Below, one piece after another: positions 1 to 4,647 of a stretch of DNA of 7,694 nucleotides; the first letter of the stretch is position 1, and the number at the start of each line of letters is the position of its first letter. The DNA comes from Clostridia bacterium (GTDB lineage: Bacteria > Bacillota > Clostridia > UMGS1810). Both the position numbers and the translations under genes were made by a program. The notes under the pieces were generated by a model. It was not told the DNA's origin. It saw only the letters and a list, made by a program, of their open reading frames with translations, and did no database searches. The stretch is taken from assembly GCA_017629325.1 (NCBI GenBank), contig JAGBXL010000142.1:1-7694 (forward strand), read 5' to 3'.

Positions 1-8
1 AAAATATA

Positions 9-39
9 TGCCTTTTGTGATCTGGGCTTTTTTACATCC
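9..39 (+). repeat. Imperfect direct repeat, copy A
   Basis: This segment aligns with 271-303 at about 26 of 33 columns with two small gaps. It begins TGCCTTTT and ends with TTTTTACATCC, which is identical in both copies. Its origin is unknown; it could be a relic of a duplication or of a small mobile element. Confidence 0.35.
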
Positions 40-70
40 GTAGTGGATAGGAAAAATGAATTGGAATGAA

Positions 71-151
71 CAAATCGAGTCCCAAGAGAAACAAGTTTCT
101 CTTGGGATGGCAACCCGAAGCTGTACAAAGGTACTGCGAGGGCGAGATTTG
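71..151 (+). ncRNA. Candidate structured RNA, three-way junction, family unknown
   Basis: The stretch folds by eye into three helices. P1 pairs 71-76 with 146-151, continues through two opposed G.A pairs (77 with 145, 78 with 144) and closes with G79-C143. P2 is a perfect 12-bp hairpin, 80-91 with 96-107, with a CAAG loop. P3 pairs 114-116 with 140-142, then has tandem G.A (117 with 139, 118 with 138), a bulged A119, pairs 120-121 with 136-137, a U.U mismatch, and pairs 123-126 with 131-134 around an AAAG loop. The G.A pairs exist only in a plus-strand transcript, which suggests orientation. No terminator poly-U follows directly, and no promoter is visible in the few bases upstream. It could be a free small RNA, a 3' element of an upstream gene, or the end of a mobile element. 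I cannot assign it to a known riboswitch or ribozyme class. Confidence 0.45.
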
Positions 152-178
152 TTTATAGCAAAAAGGCACAAAATAGAA

Positions 179-208
179 GAGAAATATCTTATTTAAAAGA
201 TATTTCTC
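179..208 (-). terminator. Perfect 12-bp hairpin, probable terminator of the SDR gene
   Basis: Bases 179-190 pair perfectly with 197-208 around a six-base loop. Read on the minus strand the stem is followed by TTCTATTTTG, a U-rich though interrupted run. On the plus strand it is followed by AACCTTG, which does not suit termination. It therefore fits best as the end of the SDR transcript, about 100 bases past its stop codon. The stem is AT-rich with few G-C pairs, so its strength as a terminator is uncertain. Confidence 0.5.
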
Positions 209-270
209 AACCTTGATAGTTCATATTAAAAATAATATAGCTAATTATTACTTTTGCATAGTTTTATTTC

Positions 271-303
271 TGCCTTTTTGCGTTCCGGTTCATTTTTACA
301 TCC
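271..303 (+). repeat. Imperfect direct repeat, copy B, directly 3' of the SDR gene
   Basis: This is the partner of 9-39. Its first eleven bases, TGCCTTTTTGC, also occur inverted at 158-168 as GCAAAAAGGCA, a perfect 11-bp inverted pair enclosing the 179-208 hairpin. The copy ends one base before the SDR stop codon triplet region on the other strand. Confidence 0.35.
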
Positions 304-304
304 A

Positions 305-1030
305 CTATATGATAAATCCGCCGTTGGGGCTTATAACCTGTCCTGTTATAAATGATGAATCATCACTTGCCAAAAATAAAACTGCCCTTGCCACATCTTC
401 TGCCGTACCAATTCTTCCAAGAGGTGTTTCTTCTTTTAATTCTTCTAAAACATCACAGCCGTGAACTTTATTCATATCGGTGTCTATAACTCCGGGTGCC
501 ACGCAATTAACACATATTCCCGAAGGTCCCAGTTCTTTTGCCAGAGCCTTTGTAAAGCCTATAACAGCAGCTTTTGTAGCTGAATAGGGCACCTCGCAAG
601 AGGCACCTGCCATACCCCATATAGAAGACATGTTAATTATTTTGCCTTTTTTTTGATTTACCATATAAGCGTAGGCTTCTTTAACTGTGTTAAACATTCC
701 CTTAATATTAACATCAAACATTCTGTCCCATTCTTCCTCCGAAAAATCGCACAGCATTTTTTCATTGGAGATTCCCGCGTTGTTAATAAGGATATCTGCT
801 CCGCCAAAGGTGTTTTTGCATTTTTCAAAAGCTATTTTCACATCGCCCGATTTTGAAACATCGCATTTAATTGCCAAAAACCTTTCGGGGTAATATTTTT
901 GCATTTCTTCTGCTATTTTCTCACTTTTTTCGTAGGTGATAACAACATTATATCCTTTGCCCCAAAAAAGCTCGGCTGTTTTTTGGCCTATGCCTCTTGT
1001 TCCGCCGGTAATAAAAACAGTTTCTTTCAT
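305..1030 (-). CDS. SDR-family NADP(H)-dependent oxidoreductase (YmfI-like or FabG-like)
   Basis: This 241-residue protein is a classical short-chain dehydrogenase/reductase, a cytosolic Rossmann-fold enzyme. The cofactor loop TGGTRGIG spans residues 8-15 and NNAG spans 83-86. The catalytic set is complete: N108, S136, Y149 and K153 in YSATK. The length matches FabG, the 3-oxoacyl-ACP reductase. However, the stretches SSIWGMAGASCEVPYS and VAPGVIDTDMN and the ending SPNGGFII resemble, from memory, clostridial proteins annotated as elongation factor P 5-aminopentanone reductase (YmfI in Bacillus). That enzyme reduces the modification on the EF-P lysine. No fab genes lie beside it, which weakens the fatty-acid role. 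The start is an ATG with AAGGAGA six bases upstream on the minus strand (1037-1043). It is transcribed away from rubrerythrin. The SDR assignment is near certain; the substrate is inferred. Confidence 0.93.
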   Translation of the reverse strand: MKETVFITGGTRGIGQKTAELFWGKGYNVVITYEKSEKIAEEMQKYYPERFLAIKCDVSKSGDVKIAFEKCKNTFGGADILINNAGISNEKMLCDFSEEEWDRMFDVNIKGMFNTVKEAYAYMVNQKKGKIINMSSIWGMAGASCEVPYSATKAAVIGFTKALAKELGPSGICVNCVAPGVIDTDMNKVHGCDVLEELKEETPLGRIGTAEDVARAVLFLASDDSSFITGQVISPNGGFII

Positions 1031-1098
1031 AGTTTTTCTCCTTAAAAGTTCTGTAAATTATTTTATCACAAAATATCAAATTAGTCTATAAAATTATT

Positions 1099-1128
1099 TT
1101 GCATAAAATAGAATTTTTAACAAATAAT
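1099..1128 (+). promoter_or_regulatory. Possible rubrerythrin promoter
   Basis: TTGCAT at 1099-1104 and AATAAT at 1123-1128 are separated by 18 bases, upstream of a GGAGG ribosome binding site at 1146-1150. A second -10-like TATAAA lies at 1134-1139 but lacks a good -35. The gap is very AT-rich, so promoter-like words are expected by chance and the call is weak. Confidence 0.35.
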
Positions 1129-1157
1129 ACCACTATAAAAATATCGGAGGTATTATT

Positions 1158-1694
1158 ATGGAATTAAAAGATTCAAAAACGCTTCAAAATTTAATGACTG
1201 CATTTACCGGTGAATCACAAGCAAGAAATAAATACACATTCTATGCACAAAAAGCACGAGATGACGGCTATGTTCAAATTGCCGAAATCTTTGAAGAAAC
1301 TGCTCATAATGAAAAAGAACATGCCCAGATTTGGTTTAAGCTTATAAATGATGGGCTTGGCTTTACAAAAGATAATCTCGAAGATGCTGCAGGCGGAGAG
1401 CACTACGAATGGAGCGAAATGTATGCCGAATTTGCCAAAACAGCCGAGGAAGAAGGCTTTAGCCGCATAGCAGCTCTTTTTAAACTTGTTGCCGATATTG
1501 AAAAACAGCATGAAATCCGCTATCGAACTTTGCAATCCAACATAGAAACAGACAGAGTCTTTAAAAGAACAGAGGAAATACAGTGGATATGTATTAACTG
1601 CGGTCATATTCACACCGGCACAACCCCTCCAAAGCAGTGCCTCGTGTGTGAGAAAAATCAAAGCTATTTTAAAGAAAGAGAACAAAGCTATTAA
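1158..1694 (+). CDS. rbr: Rubrerythrin
   Basis: Rubrerythrin reduces hydrogen peroxide to water in the cytosol of anaerobes, drawing electrons from NADH through rubredoxin-type donors. The 178-residue protein has the usual two domains. An N-terminal ferritin-like four-helix domain (about 1-135) carries the diiron ligands: E19, the first ExxH at E52 and H55, E81 and E84 in GEHYEW, and the second ExxH at E115 and H118. A C-terminal rubredoxin-like domain has its iron site at C145, C148, C161 and C164. All expected ligands are present, so the enzyme should be active. The ATG start has GGAGG at 1146-1150, seven bases upstream. The gene diverges from the SDR gene and is followed after 90 bases by hemW, which has its own promoter, so it is probably monocistronic. 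Control by the peroxide sensor PerR is common for this family but no convincing box is seen. Confidence 0.97.
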   Translation: MELKDSKTLQNLMTAFTGESQARNKYTFYAQKARDDGYVQIAEIFEETAHNEKEHAQIWFKLINDGLGFTKDNLEDAAGGEHYEWSEMYAEFAKTAEEEGFSRIAALFKLVADIEKQHEIRYRTLQSNIETDRVFKRTEEIQWICINCGHIHTGTTPPKQCLVCEKNQSYFKEREQSY

Positions 1695-1697
1695 ATA

Positions 1698-1725
1698 TTG
1701 ACTTTTTAGCTAATTATATTATAAT
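1698..1725 (+). promoter_or_regulatory. hemW promoter, sigma-A type
   Basis: TTGACT at 1698-1703 and a perfect TATAAT at 1720-1725 are 16 bases apart. This is among the best promoter matches in the window. It begins three bases after the rubrerythrin stop codon. Transcription would start near 1732, so the message would begin almost exactly at the GC-rich hairpin that follows. Confidence 0.65.
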
Positions 1726-1733
1726 TATTTTAT

Positions 1734-1763
1734 GTAGGGGCGGGTTTCCACACCCGCCCGTAT
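1734..1763 (+). repeat. REP-like GC-rich hairpin in the hemW leader
   Basis: Bases 1738-1745 pair with 1752-1759 (eight base pairs, seven of them G-C) around a six-base loop. Two further A-T pairs lie beyond one mismatch. The GTAGGGGCGGG character stands out in a very AT-rich gap and resembles dispersed REP palindromes. No proper U-run follows, so a terminator role for rubrerythrin is less likely than a REP copy or a 5' leader hairpin. Confidence 0.5.
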
Positions 1764-1771
1764 TATATTTT

Positions 1772-1780
1772 GGTGGTGAT
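1772..1780 (+). promoter_or_regulatory. Ribosome binding site that fixes the hemW TTG start
   Basis: GGTGGTGAT lies four bases before the TTG at 1785, so its GGTG core is at suitable distance. The upstream in-frame TTG (1770) and GTG codons (1773, 1776) overlap this site and have no site of their own. Starting at 1785 gives a protein beginning MKGLYIHIPFC, as is usual for the family. Confidence 0.7.
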
Positions 1781-1784
1781 ACTT

Positions 1785-2888
1785 TTGAAAGGTCTTTACA
1801 TACACATTCCATTTTGCATAAAAAAATGTAATTATTGCGATTTTGCCTCATATCCTTCGCTTATTTCCAAATCAAATGACTACATATCTGCCATGCTCTC
1901 CGAAATGAAGCTTTATAAAGGTGAAAAAATAGATACTGTGTATTTTGGCGGCGGCACTCCAACAGTTCTTCAGATAAATCAGCTTCAAACTCTTATAAGC
2001 TTTGTTTTTTCAAATTTTAGAGTTTTAGATGGTGCCGAAATAACAATAGAAGTTAATCCCTGCACAATAAATAAAGAAAAGGCTATCGAATTAAGAAAGA
2101 TGGGCTTTAATCGAGTAAGTCTTGGTGCACAAAGCTTTTTAAATGATGAATTAAAGCTTCTTGGCAGGCTGCACACATCTGATGATACCATATCGGCATA
2201 TAAACATCTTTCAGATGCAGGATTTAATAATATAAGCCTTGATTTAATGTATGCACTCCCTAACCAAACAAATAAATCGCTTAGCACTTCCATAGAACAA
2301 ATGCTAAAATTAAAACCTAATCACATATCATGCTACGGATTAAAAATAGAAGACGGAACCCCTTTTTCTTTGATGGAGAGGGAGGGTAAAATAAAAGAAA
2401 AATCCGACGATGAATATGCCGATATGTATGAAATAATAAGCAAAAATCTTTTGGAAGCGGGCTATAAACAATATGAGCTTTCTAATTTCTCGCTTCCGGG
2501 CTATGAATCAAAACATAATATTAAATACTGGACTTTAGGTGAATATATAGGCATAGGCCTTGGTGCATCTTCCTATTATAAAGGTAAAAGATACACTCGC
2601 ACTTATGATTTTGATAAATACCTTGAATCCTTTGAAAATGCCGAAGAATATGAGCTTTCATTATCCGACAAAATGAGCGAATATATGTTTTTATCTCTTC
2701 GTTTAACTAAGCGTGGAGCATTAAAAAAAGAATTTGCATCATATTTTGGAAAGGAAATAACAGATGTTTTTCCAAATGAAATAAAAAAGCATGTTAAAAC
2801 AGGAATGCTTCTTGATTTAGGCGACAGATATATTTTATCAAAAAAAGCATACTATATATCAAATTCAGTTCTTTGTGATTTTGTATGA
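1785..2888 (+). CDS. hemW: Radical SAM family heme chaperone HemW
   Basis: HemW binds heme and delivers it to target proteins. It belongs to the HemN-like radical SAM family but is not a coproporphyrinogen dehydrogenase. The 367-residue protein opens with the iron-sulfur motif CxxxCxxC at C11, C15 and C18 followed by D19-F20, the HemW form of the motif. GGGTP at 55-59 binds S-adenosylmethionine. EVNP and RVSLGAQSF, then LGRLH, follow in the barrel. HN and YW at 244-249 and GLGASSY at 258-264 precede the C-terminal HemN_C region. The length is close to the usual 370-380. The start is TTG with GGTGGTGAT upstream. hemW just before hrcA is a common Firmicutes arrangement, usually with lepA in front; here rubrerythrin takes that place. 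Older annotation would call it an oxygen-independent coproporphyrinogen III oxidase. Confidence 0.95.
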   Translation: MKGLYIHIPFCIKKCNYCDFASYPSLISKSNDYISAMLSEMKLYKGEKIDTVYFGGGTPTVLQINQLQTLISFVFSNFRVLDGAEITIEVNPCTINKEKAIELRKMGFNRVSLGAQSFLNDELKLLGRLHTSDDTISAYKHLSDAGFNNISLDLMYALPNQTNKSLSTSIEQMLKLKPNHISCYGLKIEDGTPFSLMEREGKIKEKSDDEYADMYEIISKNLLEAGYKQYELSNFSLPGYESKHNIKYWTLGEYIGIGLGASSYYKGKRYTRTYDFDKYLESFENAEEYELSLSDKMSEYMFLSLRLTKRGALKKEFASYFGKEITDVFPNEIKKHVKTGMLLDLGDRYILSKKAYYISNSVLCDFV

Positions 2889-2895
2889 TTTAACA

Positions 2896-2940
2896 AAAAT
2901 ATCACTGATTCTTGACAAATCATGGAATTAGTGATATTTT
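2896..2940 (+). terminator. AU-rich hairpin after hemW, possible terminator
   Basis: Bases 2896-2910 pair with 2926-2940 over 15 positions with one G.U pair, around a 15-base loop. The 3' arm ends in TATTTT, which would serve as a weak U-run. It starts seven bases after the hemW stop codon. The loop contains the -35 box and the 3' arm the -10 box of the next operon. The stem is A-U dominated, so termination may be leaky. Confidence 0.5.
2912..2940 (+). promoter_or_regulatory. Promoter of the hrcA-grpE-dnaK-dnaJ operon
   Basis: A perfect TTGACA at 2912-2917 and TATTTT at 2935-2940 have the ideal 17-base spacing. Transcription would start near 2946, at the left edge of the CIRCE operator, which is the standard geometry for HrcA-repressed operons using the housekeeping sigma factor. 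Confidence 0.85.
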
Positions 2941-2942
2941 AT

Positions 2943-2979
2943 TTATGTTAGCACTCTTTTGGTAAGAGTGCTAACATAA
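2943..2979 (+). promoter_or_regulatory. CIRCE operator, binding site of HrcA
   Basis: TTAGCACTC (2948-2956), nine bases, then GAGTGCTAA (2966-2974) is a perfect match to the CIRCE consensus. The pairing continues outward by five more bases on each side, giving 14-bp arms from 2943 to 2979. HrcA dimers bind it and block transcription; GroEL stabilises active HrcA in known systems. The element also sits at the extreme 5' end of the message, where it can form a stem-loop. Confidence 0.97.
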
Positions 2980-3014
2980 GAAGAAAGCAATAAAATAATA
3001 CGGAGGCTTAAATT

Positions 3015-4058
3015 GTGGAATTAAGCGAAAGAAAAAAGAAAATTCTTCAGGCTATAATAGACGACTACATCGTTACCGCAGAGCCCGTTGGTTCATCGCA
3101 TATTTTAAAATCACATAATCTGGGCATCAGCTCCGCCACAGTCCGCAACGAAATGGCATCTCTGGAAGAGGGCGGTTATCTTGAAAAACCCCACACATCT
3201 GCAGGCAGAGTACCCTCATATTTGGGTTACAGAGTGTATGTAGATGAACTGATGAATGAATATCGCCTCAGCGTAAGCGAAATCAGCCAGATAACAAATG
3301 CCTTCAGGCAAAGGTATGCAGAGCTTTCAAAAACAATAGAGGGCATTTCAAACGCAATTTCAGGCCTCACAAACTACACAACTCTCTACACAACTCCCGC
3401 ATCTTGTGGAACCATAATAAAAAGCTTCAAGCTTATTCCAATAGATGAAAAAAGCTTTGTTATGATTGTTGTTATGGACGATGGCAGCGTTAAAAACCGC
3501 ACAATCCGTGTTAAATCAGAATTTGACAGCGGTGTTTTGGAAAAACTTTCCAACTATCTTAACTACCGCTTTTCAAATATAAATTCTTCAATACTTACCC
3601 CTGAAACTCTAGAGGGTGAAAAACAGCTTGTTCCAATAGAATCGGGTATGCTCGATTCAATATTTGGCTTTTTAGCAGATATTGCAAATTCCGATAATTC
3701 GGGTGATCTTCTTTTAACAGGAACAACCAATATTTTTAATCACCCGGAGTTCAGCAGTATCGACAGAACAAGAGAGTTTTTAGAATTTGTTAAAAAAGAT
3801 AATATAGGCAAATTAAAAGAACTCATAAGTGCAACGGGCGACAGCACATCTGTTATAATAGGAAACGAAAACCCCGTTTTAAAAGATAAAGACATAAGCC
3901 TTGTTGTTTCCAACTATTCGCTGGGCGGCGGTGTAAAAGGCAAGCTTGCCATAATCGGCCCCACACGAATGGATTATGCAAGGGTTATTTCAACTCTTGA
4001 TTATTTAACCGGCTGTATAAACGAGGCAATCAGTAAGGAAGGTGAACAAATTGATTAA
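3015..4058 (+). CDS. hrcA: Heat-inducible transcription repressor HrcA
   Basis: HrcA represses the heat-shock operon by binding CIRCE and so regulates its own synthesis. The 347-residue length is typical. The N-terminal winged helix runs over about residues 1-75, with LSERKKKILQAIIDDYI and the SSATVRNEMA recognition helix. The signature HTSAGRVPSYLGYRVYVDEL begins at residue 60. A GAF-like middle and C-terminal region contains IIGNENP, then SLVVSNYSLGGG, then IGPTRMDYARVIS. The start is GTG with GGAGG at 3002-3006, eight bases upstream. As first gene of its operon it lies 36 bases downstream of the operator. It overlaps the start of grpE by eight bases, which implies translational coupling. 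Confidence 0.98.
   Translation: MELSERKKKILQAIIDDYIVTAEPVGSSHILKSHNLGISSATVRNEMASLEEGGYLEKPHTSAGRVPSYLGYRVYVDELMNEYRLSVSEISQITNAFRQRYAELSKTIEGISNAISGLTNYTTLYTTPASCGTIIKSFKLIPIDEKSFVMIVVMDDGSVKNRTIRVKSEFDSGVLEKLSNYLNYRFSNINSSILTPETLEGEKQLVPIESGMLDSIFGFLADIANSDNSGDLLLTGTTNIFNHPEFSSIDRTREFLEFVKKDNIGKLKELISATGDSTSVIIGNENPVLKDKDISLVVSNYSLGGGVKGKLAIIGPTRMDYARVISTLDYLTGCINEAISKEGEQID
4039..4045 (+). promoter_or_regulatory. Ribosome binding site that decides the grpE start
   Basis: AAGGTGA lies five bases before the TTG at 4051. The alternative in-frame GTG at 4042 lies inside this site and has only AAGGA two bases upstream. The TTG start is therefore preferred, adding a short eight-base overlap with the end of hrcA. 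Confidence 0.65.
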
Positions 4059-4617
4059 AAATGCCGAAAATCAAAACGAAGAAATTTTAAATGAAAATGA
4101 AGAAGAAACAAAAAAGAAACCTGCAAAGAAAAAAGAAAGCAAATCATCTAAAGAAATTGCAGAATTAAAAGAGCTACTGGCAGGTAAAATAGAGGAGCTT
4201 TCGGAATTAAATGATAAATACTTAAGGCTTCTTGCGGAATACGATAATTATAAAAAAAGAACTGCAAAAGAAAAAGAAGCAATCCGCACCGATTCTGTTG
4301 GCGATGCGGTAACAGCTCTTCTCCCCATAATCGATAATTTCGAAAGAGCAATAGCATCCTTCACAGATGCCGATAAGGAAACAGAGTTTTTCAAGGGTGT
4401 TGAAATGATTTATACCCAAACAAAAGATGCTTTCTTTAAGCTTGGTGTTGAAGAAATCAAATCTCTTGGAGAAGAATTTAACCCTGAGCTTCATAATGCA
4501 ATAATGCACATTGAAGACGAAACAGTGGCAGATAACACAGTTATCGAAGAATTTCAAAAAGGCTACACCTACGGCGGAAAAGTAATCCGTTACAGTATGG
4601 TTAAAGTTGCAAACTAA
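4051..4617 (+). CDS. grpE: Nucleotide exchange factor GrpE
   Basis: GrpE is a cytosolic homodimer that releases ADP from DnaK and so resets the chaperone for substrate release. From the TTG start the protein has 188 residues, usual for the family. A charged, lysine- and glutamate-rich, probably disordered N-terminus (about 1-35) is followed by a long coiled-coil helix (about 35-85). The C-terminal beta domain that contacts DnaK holds the signature FNPELHNAI from residue 143 and GYTYGGKVIRYSMVKVAN at the end. The final motif has YS after VIR where PA or PS is more common, a small variation. The gene starts inside hrcA and ends 30 bases before dnaK, with no terminator between. Confidence 0.97.
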   Translation: MIKNAENQNEEILNENEEETKKKPAKKKESKSSKEIAELKELLAGKIEELSELNDKYLRLLAEYDNYKKRTAKEKEAIRTDSVGDAVTALLPIIDNFERAIASFTDADKETEFFKGVEMIYTQTKDAFFKLGVEEIKSLGEEFNPELHNAIMHIEDETVADNTVIEEFQKGYTYGGKVIRYSMVKVAN

Positions 4618-4647
4618 TATTTTTAAATAAATTTGGAGGAATTAAAA

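Larger units (their letters stand above)
1..304. other. Gene-free stretch with RNA-like and repeat structure
   Basis: No convincing gene is visible here. The forward frame from base 1 is open for 22 codons up to a TGA at 67-69. It could be the tail of a gene that begins outside the window, but it is too short to judge and matches nothing I recognise. The stretch holds a foldable element (71-151), a perfect 12-bp hairpin (179-208) and copies of a TGCCTTTT-type repeat at 9, 158 (inverted) and 271. It lies downstream of the minus-strand SDR gene, so part of it is probably that gene's 3' untranslated region. Confidence 0.6.

Noticed and set aside
1..69. Open forward frame of 22 codons at the window edge
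   Set aside because: It is too short to support a gene, has no recognisable motif, and could be open by chance; noted only within the gene-free stretch.
127..146. T-box-like words (GGTACTGCG) in the structured RNA
   Set aside because: There is no full T-box sequence, no specifier stem, no terminator and no amino-acid gene downstream.
213..464. Forward open frame of 83 codons over the end of the SDR gene
   Set aside because: It is antisense to a clear SDR gene for most of its length, lacks a ribosome binding site, and its composition looks like a shadow frame.
1088..1102. PerR-box-like palindrome upstream of rubrerythrin
   Set aside because: AAAATTATTTT is palindromic, but only about nine of fourteen positions fit the PerR consensus, which is unremarkable in DNA this AT-rich.
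1215..1685. Long minus-strand open frame of 156 codons opposite rubrerythrin
   Set aside because: It lies wholly antisense to a gene whose metal ligands are all intact, has a cysteine- and phenylalanine-rich shadow composition, and has no family resemblance.
4222..4557. Minus-strand open frame of 111 codons opposite grpE
   Set aside because: It is fully antisense to grpE, with a phenylalanine-rich shadow composition and no signals of its own.
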